In this document: positions 22,207 to 32,202 of the stretch, piece by piece
Position numbering within the stretch: position 1 is the first letter of the stretch
Layout of the letters: every line of letters begins with the position of its first letter
Origin: Litsea cubeba
Taxonomy: Eukaryota; Streptophyta; Magnoliopsida; Laurales; Lauraceae
Assembly (NCBI GenBank): GCA_012931725.1
Contig: CM022949.1
Location: 11,754,928 to 11,818,927, forward strand
DNA length: 64,000 nucleotides
Direction of reading: 5' to 3'
Translations under genes and position numbers: made by a program
The notes under the pieces: generated by a model
Told to the model about the DNA's origin: nothing
Database searches by the model: none
The model's input: the letters and a program-made list of their open reading frames with translations, nothing else

Positions 22207-22217
22207 CTATATATAGG
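22207..22217 (+). promoter_or_regulatory. TATA box of the degraded antisense-gene promoter
   Basis: CTATATATAGG lies where the full Tat element has its plus-strand TATA box. It is followed by a leader and a GTAAGT donor (22370-22375) and a TTTTTAG acceptor near 22429, copying the 5' UTR intron layout of that gene. The coding part is absent. Confidence 0.5.
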
Positions 22218-22429
22218 GCAATCGAGGTTCGTTTTACCCTTCGTCTGCTATTCTGAATCAGAGGCGAGCATCAGAGGTGGGCAAGCTACTGTGAGGGAGC
22301 TTCATCTGAGAAGTGGTGCGCTGCTGAAGTTGAGTCTCTTTGTTGTCCAGCGTCTTCGTTCTGCTTCCGTAAGTTCCTTCTGCCCTGCCTCTTCTTCTGC
22401 GGGTTTCTCTGTTTTTAGACTGGGATAGG

Positions 22430-22682
22430 AATGGGGATTTAGCTCAAGTGGTACCAGGACTCACCCAGATTATCCTTTATACAGGAGGTCTCGGGTTCGA
22501 AACTTGGGGAGGCCCCTGGGGTGCATGATTTCCGAATCCACCCTGGGACAAACGCACAAGGGTTACAGCCAAGAGGTTACATCCCGAGTGTATACAATAG
22601 GCGCGGGGCCCTGGGCTCCGCCTATCCCCTGTAGAGGGTCCAGCTGTGCGACTCCCAAGCGGTTACCTCCTCAGCTCGGATA
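22430..22682 (+). mobile_element. tRNA-derived SINE-like segment
   Basis: TAGCTCAAGTGGT (about 22439-22451) fits the RNA polymerase III A box and GGTTCGAAACT (22494-22504) the B box, about 50 bases apart as in tRNA genes and SINEs. There is no tRNA cloverleaf closure and no poly-A or T-run end, so it is a SINE-like head rather than a tRNA gene. Confidence 0.5.
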
Positions 22683-22692
22683 CCCTCCTACA

Positions 22693-22880
22693 CTTGTCAA
22701 ATGGAGTAAAACAAGTTTTGGTAGGGTTGATGATGTTATTAAAGAAATTATGAATGAATTAGAAAGAGTAAAAAAACAAAGTTATAAACCCTCATAACAT
22801 TGAAGAAGAACTGAGTATTAGAAAACTGGATGAGTTCCTCTCAAGAGTGGAGGAATTACGGAGACAAAATTCAAGGAACT
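22693..22880 (+). pseudogene. L1-type LINE ORF2 (3' piece)
   Basis: Reads KWSKTSFGRVDDVIKEIMNELERVKK, the conserved K-W-x-K-x-x-FG segment between endonuclease and reverse transcriptase of plant L1 elements, in frame with the 5' piece once the insertion is removed. It runs into stops after about 35 codons and ends near 22880, before any reverse transcriptase motif. Confidence 0.8.
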
Positions 22881-22884
22881 TAGG

Positions 22885-23090
22885 GCTGGCAAACGGGGTC
22901 GGGTTAGGCTAGTTCGGGTCAGGTTAGAGGTTGGGCTAACCTTTTGGACCTTGGCCTGTGACCGACCCATTTTAAAAATGGGTTGCAACCACACTGATTC
23001 GGGTCAGGCTAACCCGCATTAAAACAGGTTGCAACTACACTGATTCAGGTCCGTCAAACTCGTCTAGTTTTATGCTAAAGGGTAGGGAGA
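22885..23090. repeat. GGGTC-rich hAT-type terminus
   Basis: TAGGGCTGGCAAACGGGT is typical of plant hAT ends, followed by repeated GGGTCAGG/GGGTTGCAAC words and their complements. It begins where the L1 homology stops. The opposite end was not found. Confidence 0.4.
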
Positions 23091-25164
23091 TGCTTGGGTT
23101 TTTTCTTTACCTTAATTCCCTAACCTTAAAACACTTGCATGGAAAGCCTGTTTATAAACAATTTTAGAAATATATATGCATGGCAAGAAGAAATCAGGTA
23201 AAGGGCCACCTTGTACTAATGGTACGAAACTTGAGCGATTGCCAGTGCCACCAAACAAAAAAAAATATATAATTTCTTATTCTTGAAATCAATTAAGCTA
23301 GAAATGTTTTTCACTGGAACGTAATTTTTTTTCTTCCAAACTCTAATTATTTGCAAAACTATTTTAATTAAGGTCAGGCGCAAGATATGTGAAACATGTT
23401 TATATTAATTTTATTGAGGACACTCGATCGGGTCAAATTGTGAGTGCACCCAAAGAGAACAGTCAACGTGTAGTGTTGCTGCACTGTTGCCATTTGCAGC
23501 CATTTATCATCATTTGCGGGGCGCTCTCTCTCTCTCTCTTCTTTTCGTTTTTTCGATTACTAATAAAGAAATCCAACGTTTTTGTTTCCGTCGTTTTGAG
23601 AATTAGAGCGAGCCATGGTTGGCTGGCTTTTTTTTGTTTTGTTTTGTTTTTGTTTCCGTCGTTTATAGCGAGCCGAGCCATGGTTGGCTGGCTGGAATGG
23701 ATGGATAGATTCATGCGTGCAGTCAGTCCACTGCGGCGCCTGAGTTGTTGTTTACTTTTTGCGTGCACCGGATTGGATTGAATAGGCCTTTTATGTTTTG
23801 TTTGTGGTCCTGCCAATTAGTGCCAATGCCATGGCAAGGTGGACCACGTGGTTTATCATGTAGAGTCCTTCGTCTCAACGCAATGCATCACGTGTGAAGA
23901 ATGCACCTCATCTGCTACTTTCAATTTAAGATCTTTTTCTTTTTTTTTTTGGTAAAGAGATGAATGTCCCGAGACGAGGGCCACTCCATCCTAATTAACC
24001 CACAAAATAAATCAATGGGCCATCTATCTATGATCATATCCATTCATAATTCTTATGCCACCTCCTGTAGATGGTTGGTCTGTCAACCTTGCCATCCGCC
24101 AATTCAAGACTACGGACCAAATGATCTATATTTATAATAATACTAGCAGCATATATAGATGCCTGTGCTAAGCTTGGCTATGCCCATTAAACGAAATTTA
24201 AACAACCATAGAATGAATCTACATTAGAAACTAAATATTAATACATTTAAATATCTTTAAATAAAAAAAATTAAAATCAATTAATTTAAAAAAATGTAAA
24301 TGACAAATAAGTTTGGAATGAACATAACTATAAAAGTCTTCACCACTTTAAAAAACTAAATATCAAGAATTTTAGAAGATGGACTAAAGATTAGAAGCAA
24401 AAAGCATGTATACCTAAAAGGTGAAATTCCAATATAGAAAAAAAAAAAGAAACAAATGATGCATCTCCCGCTTCCACCTTCATCTCTCAACGTCCTCCTC
24501 ATTGTCCTCTACACGACCTAGAAAATTAAAGGAGTGAAATGAACATGTTATGAGGTAGAGTTGAAATGAGTGGTCGATGAGAGAGGAGGGAGTGTATGGA
24601 GAGGTAGAATTATCTCCCTTGGTGAGTGAGTTGCAAATTTGTTAAAAGTGGTGTAGATGGACAAAAGTGGGGAGTGAGGTGGAAGTTGGGGACGATACAC
24701 TTATAAAAATTGGAGATAACAGTTGGTAAAGATTTGAAGGTACAATTAAAAATAGATTAAAAACCCTCTCCACTTTAATAAATAATAATTGAGATATGTG
24801 CCGTCCTTAGAATATGACTATGACTTTCATGTATCTTCAACGTATCTCAACAAATGGACTATAATCTATCTACATTTTAATCATCAATTATTCTAAAATA
24901 TCTTAACACATCTTATTAGTTTTCCATTTAGAGAGTAGGTCACAAACGGGCTATGCGTGGTGTATGGAATTGAACAAGTCTATATATGGGCTGAATATTA
25001 TATTTTGAACAAGTCTGGCTGTGAATCAAGGTGTCAAGCACTTAATTAGCATTGACATTACATTTCTTTCTTTCTTTCTTTCTTTCTTTCTTGTCATTTG
25101 CTGCTTTTTTTTTTCACTCGGGCTTCATCAACATGCTGCAAAGGATGTTGGATTTAATGGAAGC
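23091..25164. other. Intergenic DNA
   Basis: About 2 kb without recognisable genes. It holds a CT run (about 23523-23541) and a TTTC microsatellite (25060-25094). Confidence 0.6.
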
Positions 25165-25189
25165 TTAGGGCACGTTTGGTAAACATTTA

Positions 25190-25531
25190 GGTCACGTTTG
25201 GCGAACAAATTTTTGAAAATTTTTTTTTTTTGGTGTTTCTGAAGTTGTTGTAAATTCATGTTTGGAAATTGTAAATTTTTTAGGATTTGGATGAATGAAA
25301 ATCTTCATTTGTTAGGATTTTCAGATCCGACCATCCCTCATAAGATTTGAGAATCCTCACTTAAGTGGATTTGCACACTGAATCTTATTTTTTCTCAATT
25401 ATATGCATCGATACACACCAAAATTAATTTGAAATCATCGACTATACAAATCCCCAATGAAAAATCATTCTTCCATTGGTAGTGAAGAATCATCAGATGT
25501 ATAGATTTTTCACCCGTTACCAAATATGCTC
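25190..25531. mobile_element. Tourist-like MITE, inner (nested)
   Basis: 342 bp with GGTCACGTTTGGCGAAC and inverse GTTACCAAATATGCTC ends, and TTA on both sides (25187-25189 and 25532-25534). It sits only 22 bases inside the left end of the outer element. Confidence 0.65.
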
Positions 25532-26375
25532 TTATGGTAGGGAGGATATTCTATGCTTCAGATGATTTCTTTGTTTCAATGAATTTATAACGAGAGTTAT
25601 ATATAGGTTTGACATTGAAAGAGGATTCCCACCATTAGTAGAATATATAATCCACTAGTTGTAAGTTTTTTTTTGGAAATAACTCAAGATCTATGAAGAA
25701 TCAAGACCTCGACTTTTTACTCAAAGTCATAATTGGCTATCTAGAGTATTTGAGCGGTTCGGATCGTGTGAAGGGCCCCCACAAAAATAAAAAATTAAAA
25801 TTTTAGAATCTGAACGTTTTTGCAAATATCTCGATATATGGACATGATCAACAACTGAAATTTGACCAACTAGTCGTTTTTGGCCTTCCAGAGATAGCTC
25901 ATGGTTTAAACCATGATTATGGGATCCACAGGAACCAAGAAATTGAAAGAGAAAACCACACTGTTTCTCATCCCATTTTTTGCATTGTGTGAAATCAACG
26001 GTCATCAATTTTTGGCCAATTTCTCATGATCCATGACGAATCAGGCTGCCAAATTTGGACCCATATCCGTTTTAGGCATTATGAAGAGATTGGACGATTT
26101 GGATTTCACAAATAGGCTCCATAGAATTCCAAAAATCAACATCCAATGGTCTGGATTTTTTTTATAAATATCTCAAATATCGTGATTAATTAACGGTTGA
26201 TATTTGACGCCCTACCCGCTTTGGGCCTTTTAAACAAGATTATCGGTTCGGATCTAACTTGTGTGGCCTAAAAAAACCAAGATTTTGAAAAAAAAAGGTC
26301 ACCCCTATACTATCGCCATATGTATTGTAGAACTGTTATTCCACCATTTCGTTTGATCCTCTCTTTCTGACACGA

Positions 26376-26377
<2 letters not shown>

Positions 26378-26430
<53 letters not shown>
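26378..26430. repeat. 53-nt poly-G homopolymer
   Basis: An uninterrupted run of 53 G residues, far longer than any other homopolymer in the window, in otherwise AT-rich sequence. It would form G-quadruplexes if real, and may be a sequencing or assembly artefact. Confidence 0.95.
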
Positions 26431-26431
<1 letters not shown>

Positions 26432-26861
26432 ATGCATAGGAATGTGGAGTGGATGGAGGGAATCAGTGATGCGATTTTCCTTGCATTACCAAACGTGGGT
26501 TTTCCACGGGAGCACAGTAAACATGCGAGGAATCCTCTCTAAGGATGGTTACCAAACGTGTCCTGAGTGTTTAATCCACATGTCCACACAATTAGAATGG
26601 GCCAGACTTGGGTGACCATAAATATAAAAAGTGTTCCATATTTGTTAAATATATGAAGGAGAAAATTTTAGCTTAAAGAATAAATCTAATTCTATGACAA
26701 GGAAGGAATATTATAAAACAAATCATATATAAATAATTAGAGATTACACAATTTTAGTTTATGCAAATGGTAGTACACATTGTAAAGAATATGAATTGGA
26801 TTTGATATTTTGTTCTCTCTCTCTGAGTTTTATTTATCTTCATCTTCATTACGTTGTTATT

Positions 26862-27375
26862 TAGGGCATGTTTGTGCCAAACTTTTCCGCGGCAAAGTGG
26901 ACGGTTTTCCGCGGAAAACCCATTTTTCAGGCATTTGGTGTGGAACAATTTCACGGAAACGCTTTCCTGCCTTGTCAACATTTTCCTTGCTAATACTGAA
27001 AATGGATTTTGTCGGAAAACTTCTCCCCTCTTTTCCTTATACTTTTCCATTTCAACCATAAACCCTACAACTCTTTTATTTTTTTAATTTCTTTAAATAA
27101 ATTATTATTTGATATTGAATAAATAATATACATATTACGTTGTTTTTCTTTAAAAAACTGTTTCACCAAATAAGAGAATTTAATTTTTTTATAAGGAATC
27201 CACAGCCGCAGCAAATAACATTAGCACCGCCAATTCAACGACGAAAAAAAATCGCACCAAAAATGAATTTTTAAATTCTGCAGAGATCCTTTTCCGAGGT
27301 TTTCATTTTTATGAAATTTATCGACGTGACAATTTCTCCTTTATGCGAAAAGGGTGTGGAGACAAATGTGCCCTT
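26862..27375. mobile_element. hAT-like MITE, copy 2
   Basis: TAGGGCATGTTTGTG at the left and ACAAATGTGCCC at the right; interior shared with 2135-2615 (CCGCGGAAAAC, and CCGCAGCAAATAACATTAGC). Non-coding. ORFs on both strands here are readings of the repeat. Confidence 0.65.
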
Positions 27376-27959
27376 AGAGAAAAGACGATGGAAGTTGATG
27401 GCTGATTCTCTTTTGTGAGTCCTGCCATTGATCGATCAGTTCTGCTATTCAAATCATATTATATATGCCACCCTAGTCTTCATAAGTTGTTTCATTTAAT
27501 ATAAACAGTTGGATTGATGATTACATAAATTACAAGTACACATTTCATTTTTAATATAAAAAGTTGGATAGATCAATAGTGTGGCACTTCCGTGTCCTTG
27601 CAAATGATTAAGGTTTAATCTCAAGTCCCAATTAACGTTGATAGTTAGAAACTTGGATTGAGGGCTTGATCAGATGTAATAAAGAGGAAACAAAAAGAAA
27701 AAAGAAAAAAAAAAAAAGGAGAGGAAACAAAAAGAGAGTAGATGATCAGAATAGTGAATTGGATCACACACAAGAAAAGAAAGAGAGTTTGAAATGGTGT
27801 CGTGGACCATGGGACTGGAAAATGGTCGTCAATTTTAAATTACCCACTGCACCAATCAGTTAACAAACCGATTTAGCAAACAGGCCCAGAAAGAATACCA
27901 CCATAACGAAAAACTCCCGACAAAAACACACGTCTAGTAGGCGTAGCTACTAATAAATC
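27376..27959. other. Spacer upstream of the F-box gene
   Basis: AT-rich, with an A-rich tract (about 27690-27735). No feature recognised. Confidence 0.5.
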
Positions 27960-28084
27960 AATGGAAGCCAGAGGGAGATAAATATTAGAGATTAGATTAG
28001 GATTAGATTGCAGAGGGAGAGCCGTGCAAACAACGGAGTCGGGTCCTTACCGTTTCTTGGTCGTCAGTCTCGTCACTCCAAAAA

Positions 28085-28450
28085 GCCGTTTCCACGTCAT
28101 CACGTTCTCCCACGGTCCCACCTTTTACATAGAACCGGCTGGTCCCGGTTGACCGCGGGAACCGCGTTGGTGGGCCCTCCGAAATTCCCACTCTCTCTCT
28201 AATCTCTATATCCATCTCTCTCTAGCGATGGGTTGTGACTTGGGAGGGAAGAAGGAAGAAAAAGTGGGGATAAATGGCAGCAGCGTAGCACCCACCTCCC
28301 CCCACACGGCCTCACCTCTCTCTCTCTCTCCCATCATCATCAGTTCTAAGCTCATGTCATAAGAAGATAGAGATGAGATCAGAATAGATATATATATATA
28401 TATATATAGCACATAGCCTCTTCCTCCTCCTCCTCCTCCTCCTCCTCCTT
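28085..28450 (+). promoter_or_regulatory. Promoter region of the F-box/kelch gene
   Basis: A (TA)n tract at 28387-28408 is the only TATA-like element in position. About 290 bases upstream lies TTCCACGTCATCACG, an ACGT-core bZIP-type site. CT and CCT repeats (28316-28330 and 28424-28450) flank the presumed transcript start, as is common in plant core promoters. The exact start cannot be read from sequence. Confidence 0.5.
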
Positions 28451-28683
28451 CCAAAACAAAGCCTAACCATCAATCACATCTGACATCATTTGCAGAGACA
28501 GACAGAGAGAAAGAGAAAGAGAAAGAGAAAAAAATCCAAAGGACGACGACGACGACGAATAAGAAACTGATGAAGAACCAGTACAACACTTGAAAGGAGG
28601 AGGAAGAAGAAGAAGGAGGAGGACAACGACAAACACGAAATTCCAATCCAAACCTCACCTTTCTTTTAATCCAAAACCCATAC

Positions 28684-29232
28684 GTAAGTTGCTCTTCTTT
28701 CTCCAATCCTCTTTCATCATCTTTTATCAAAGTAAAAGATCCAATTCGTAATTACTACTTGCTGTTTTCCGGACCATCTTTTATTATTATTCTTACTCTG
28801 TTCCACCTAGGAGAAGAAGAAGAAAAAAAAAGCATTTTGGATTTTAATTAGTCATTTCTTCTTCCGTTTTGGCTATTAGAAAAGATCAATTGAAGAGATT
28901 TCTCGGGGAATTTCCATTTTTTGCAGGGGGTTTTGCGTCGATTGACTGATTTATGGTGGGCTTCTTCTCTTTGTCTTTATTCTCAGCCTTTCAATTGTGA
29001 ATTTGATTTCTGAAGAGGTTCCTCGGGGTTTTTTCTTTTTTTCGATCTGAATTTGGGGGAGGATGGGATTTGTGTGAGAAATATTATATATTGAGTGTAT
29101 TTAATTTATTGATTTTTCTTTAATGATTTTGATAACACAAGCGGGGGTTTTCCGGATCTTATTCGTTTGAAAGATTAGGTTACATTTCCGATCTGGGTCT
29201 AGTTTTTTTTTTTTTTTTTTTTTCGGTCACAG
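28684..29232 (+). other. Probable 5' UTR (leader) intron of the F-box/kelch gene
   Basis: A consensus donor GTAAGT follows TAC at 28684. A long T-tract (29202-29223) ending in CACAG at 29232 is the best acceptor; TTGCAG at about 28925 is an alternative. No ATG-initiated ORF of note lies in the leader exon. Leader introns are frequent in plant F-box genes. This is inferred from splice signals alone. Confidence 0.5.
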
Positions 29233-29429
29233 ATTTCAGCGGAACAGGAACCGCCGAATTGTTTGTTTGGGTTTTTGATTTTGACCTGTCTCTCTCCATT
29301 TGGTTAAGGAGAAAGGAGTGAGAGGGAGGGAGGATTGGAATTTGTTGGATTCCTAATCTTTTCTTCTTTCTTCTTACGATACGATTCCCCCGCCCGCCCG
29401 CCCCCTGGTTGAGTTCCCAACCGAGACAT

Positions 29430-30776
29430 ATGTTGGAGGGGGGTCAGTCCTGCATGGTTCCGAGGTCTCTCCCGAGCTCCCGCGAGCAAGAGAGCAAGTG
29501 GGTTTACATTAATTACAATCTCATCGACCCTTCAAAGGGAAAGCGCCGATCAGGGGAAGAAGAAATTGAAGAGGAAGAAACCAGGGACAGGAAACTGTCG
29601 AGGCATTTGGATGAGGATGAGTCAATCATTGAGATCTGCCACTCTCCTCACAACAACAACAGCAACAGCCCTGGGGCTGGGGCTGGGGCTGGGGCTGAAG
29701 GGCCCAAACATCAAGTGGGGGAGGAGGAGGAGGAGCACCCGGATACGAATTCCCTCATTCATCCCCTCGGCAGAGATATCTCCATCAACTGCCTCCTCTG
29801 CTGCTCAAGGTCCGATTATGGAGCTCTCGCATCCCTCAATCGGGGCTTCCGTGATCTTATCCGGAGCGGCTACCTCTACAAGCTCAGGCGGCTGGTGGGT
29901 ATATCCGAACACTGGGTCTACTTCTCTTGCAATCTTCTCGAGTGGGAGGCGTTTGACCCCAATCATCGACGTTGGATGCATCTGCCCCGGATGCCCCAAA
30001 ATGAATGTTTCATGTGCGCAGATAAGGAGTCTTTAGCTGTAGGCACAGACCTCCTTGTCTTTGGAAGGGCCTTCACATCTCATATGATATGGAGATACAG
30101 CATCTTGACCAACTCTTGGTCCTCCGGCATGACTATGAATGCACCCAGATGCCTCTTTGGCTCTGCCAGCCTTGGGGAGATTGCGGTTCTCGCCGGAGGT
30201 TCTGATGCTGAGGGCACCGTACTGAGTTCCGCCGAGCTTTACAATTCAGAGACCCAAACCTGGGTGACTCTTCCCAGCATGAATAAGCCCAGGAAGATGT
30301 GTTCTGGTGTTTTTATGGATGATAAATTTTATGTAATTGGCGGGAATGTTAGCAACACAGAGTCATACACATGCGGGGAGGAGTATAATTTGGAGACAAG
30401 GACTTGGAGGATCATTCCTAACATGTCCCCCATACGGAGTGGAGCAACTGAGGCACCTCCCCTGGTCGCAGTTGTGAATAATGAGCTGTTTGCTGCAGAT
30501 TATGCTGACAAAGAATTGAGGAAGTATGACAAGGAGAAGAACTTGTGGGTCACTCTGGGGAGCTTGCCAGAGAGAGCGGGTTCGACGAATGGATGGGGGC
30601 TTGCTTTTAGGGCATGTGGGGATCGGCTTATAGTCATTGGTGGACCTAGGGCATTGGGTGGAGGACACATAGAGCTCAATTCATGGGTCCCAAATGACGG
30701 GCCACCGCAATGGGACATGCTCGCATACAAGCATTTAGGAAGTTTCGTCTATAACTGCACTGTGATGGGCTGCTGA
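29430..30776 (+). CDS. F-box/kelch-repeat protein, SKIP11/At1g74510 family
   Basis: 448 codons, intact, uninterrupted by introns. The start MLEGGQSCMVPR matches the N-terminal style of this family; upstream in-frame sequence has no ATG. Residues 1-105 are a variable, acidic N-terminus with a GAGAGAGAE run (82-90) coded by GGGGCT repeats. The F-box spans about 109-155 (LGRDISINCLLCCSRSDYG and FRDLIRSGYLYKLRR). Kelch repeats from about 195 to 425 show recurring double-glycine blades (AGGSDAEG 255-262, VIGG 302-305, VIGGPRALGGG 402-412). It ends in the family's VYNC(T/A)VMGC tail. Such proteins are substrate receptors of SCF (SKP1-Cullin1-F-box) ubiquitin ligases: the F-box binds SKP1/ASK and the kelch propeller binds the target. 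The target of this clade is not evident from sequence. It is the only host gene in the window. Confidence 0.96.
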   Translation: MLEGGQSCMVPRSLPSSREQESKWVYINYNLIDPSKGKRRSGEEEIEEEETRDRKLSRHLDEDESIIEICHSPHNNNSNSPGAGAGAGAEGPKHQVGEEEEEHPDTNSLIHPLGRDISINCLLCCSRSDYGALASLNRGFRDLIRSGYLYKLRRLVGISEHWVYFSCNLLEWEAFDPNHRRWMHLPRMPQNECFMCADKESLAVGTDLLVFGRAFTSHMIWRYSILTNSWSSGMTMNAPRCLFGSASLGEIAVLAGGSDAEGTVLSSAELYNSETQTWVTLPSMNKPRKMCSGVFMDDKFYVIGGNVSNTESYTCGEEYNLETRTWRIIPNMSPIRSGATEAPPLVAVVNNELFAADYADKELRKYDKEKNLWVTLGSLPERAGSTNGWGLAFRACGDRLIVIGGPRALGGGHIELNSWVPNDGPPQWDMLAYKHLGSFVYNCTVMGC

Positions 30777-31069
30777 GGTTGATTTTGGTGGCGTCATGTG
30801 TACTGTACCATGCCTTGCTGAAGGATGTACCAGATTGGTTTTCTCAAGGGCAATGGATTCTGATTAAATGGGTAAACTCTGCCTTTTTTTGACTACTCAG
30901 ATTTTACTCAAGATTCAAGACAATGTTTTCTTCCAAGGAAGTCCAAAGGTGTTTCTTTTCTGTTCTGTTTAACTTCTCCCATTAAAATTTACATCTTGTA
31001 GTGATTTGATAATGCTCTACCTCCCTTGTCTGTTTCCATGAGAGCTCTCAAAGATTGACATCATGTGGT
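30777..31069 (+). other. 3' region of the F-box/kelch gene
   Basis: Non-coding. The poly(A) site is probably within the first few hundred bases, but I see no canonical AATAAA at a convincing place. Confidence 0.4.
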
Positions 31070-31288
31070 ACAGGGATTTGTTAATAATTCAAAGCACGTA
31101 TACATTGCTTGAACAGCAGTAGTCCTTGAAGAAACCTTTTAACACCACATATTTAGTGTTGTATGAGTTCTTGATTCTTTCTTTGCTTGTCTTTGTCTTG
31201 GAGATGATGCTGAGTTTTTTCCCCTTATTCTATATGGCATCTGTACTAGTATTGTGTTTCCATTTATGGGCTATATTTTTCGCATGGT
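31070..31288. repeat. Direct duplication, copy A
   Basis: Shares TTAGTGTTGTATGAGTTC, GGAGATGATGCTGAGTTTT and TTGTGT.TCCAT blocks in order with 31985-32202, about 910 bp downstream. This is downstream flank of the F-box gene that was duplicated and has since diverged. Confidence 0.75.
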
Positions 31289-31321
31289 TGTCAATTCCGT
31301 TCTGGTTTGAACCTCTACTGG

Positions 31322-31549
31322 CACTGACGGAACCAAAGGCATGGCCCCCCTCCAAAATTTTCCGAAAAGCCCTTTGACATTAAGAGAATTTTAAAATGAT
31401 TTATATATGCCCCCCAAAAATTCTCAGAAAAGCCCTTATGTATTTTGAAAACTACATGTGTTTTTTTATAAATGACCCTCCCAAAACAATCTTTTCTATG
31501 TAGTGAGTCTAGTGACCCCCCTTAGGAAGAATTCCTGGGTCCACCCCTG
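31322..31549. mobile_element. hAT MITE with perfect 8-bp duplication
   Basis: 228 bp, left end CACTGACGGAACC and right end GGTCCACCCCTG, imperfect inverted repeats of the CAG.GG(C/T)GG type. Flanked by TCTACTGG on both sides (31314-31321 and 31550-31557). The interior has C-runs of the AAGCCCTT/CCCCCC kind, non-coding. Confidence 0.85.
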
Positions 31550-31557
31550 TCTACTGG

Positions 31558-31984
31558 ATTGTTTTGACATTCCGGTCAATTCTAATATTCCGTTACGGAA
31601 AAGATGCCATTGAAAAATGAAAAAAAAAATGTAAAAGAATACCTAAATTGGAAAAAAAAATAGTTGAATGCTAAAATAATATTAAAAATGCATACTTGCA
31701 CCACTTAAATTAGACCATGCTTTACAATTGACCATTTTCTAGTTTTCATTGCATATGAATGGAAGTATTAAACATCGGCCGGAATGAAGCGCAATTGAGC
31801 CATAATTGGGATTGGAATGGACCGGAACCACCGGAATAGACTGAAATTGGGCCTGAAAACTTTTAGAGGGGCATTTTGTTCTGCCCCAGGCCAATTCTGG
31901 AACGTTCCAGCCAATTCCGGCCGGAACAGAACGAAATTGACTGGTTACATATTTCCATTATTCTGCATTATGATTAACCAATTT
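31558..31984. other. Spacer with CCGGAAC-type inverted words
   Basis: TCAATTCCGTTCTGG at about 31290 and its inverse near 31925-31945 (GAACAGAACGAAATTGA) suggest the two ends of one more hAT-like element that surrounds the 228-bp MITE. No duplication was found, so this is not called as an element. Confidence 0.35.
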
Positions 31985-32202
31985 GTTACACAAACTTGCT
32001 TCTAATTCAAACACAAACCTTGTTACTTGAACAACAGTAGTGATTGAAGTTGAACAGAACTACATGTTTAGTGTTGGTTAGTGTTGTATGAGTTCATAAA
32101 TCTTCTTTTACTTGCATTTGTCTCGGAGATGATGCTGAGTTTTCTTTCTCTCTCAATGGCTTCTGCACTAGTTTTGTGTGTCCATTGATGGGATATATTT
32201 GT
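31985..32202. repeat. Direct duplication, copy B
   Basis: Partner of 31070-31288; see that entry for the shared blocks. Confidence 0.75.

Larger units (their letters stand above)
20925..22692 (-). mobile_element. Chimeric LTR-retroelement insertion in the L1 (duplication CTTGT)
   Basis: Flanked by CTTGT at 20920-20924 and 22693-22697. Removing the insert and one copy restores the L1 frame (…GKDLVKWSK…). The outer ends are TGTAGG and CCTACA. The first 956 bp are a diverged LTR of the Tat element at 35616-48167, followed by that family's polypurine tract and the promoter region of its oppositely oriented gene. From about 22430 the sequence turns into a tRNA-like SINE-type segment and unrelated GC-rich DNA, with no second LTR. 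It therefore has an LTR-type integration footprint without a normal LTR structure. Strand is given as that of the parent family. Confidence 0.75.
25168..26563. mobile_element. Tourist-like (PIF/Harbinger) element, outer
   Basis: GGGCACGTTTGGTAAAC at the left matches GGACACGTTTGGTAACC (reverse complement of the right end) at 15 of 17 positions. The flanking trinucleotides are TTA and TGA, a one-base-decayed version of the expected TTA duplication. The interior is non-coding. It holds a second, younger-looking element at its left edge and a poly-G tract near its right end. Confidence 0.6.

Noticed and set aside
22430..22515. A tRNA gene, because of good A and B boxes
   Set aside because: The sequence does not fold into a full cloverleaf: acceptor arms do not pair and there is no terminator T-run. 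A SINE-like head is the better reading.
23389..23816. Overlapping ORFs of 117-130 codons on both strands
   Set aside because: Built on CT and TTTTG simple repeats; no start context or family features.
31290..31945. Full hAT element around the 228-bp MITE
   Set aside because: Inverted words are present at both sides, but no matching 8-bp duplication was found, so only the inner MITE is called.
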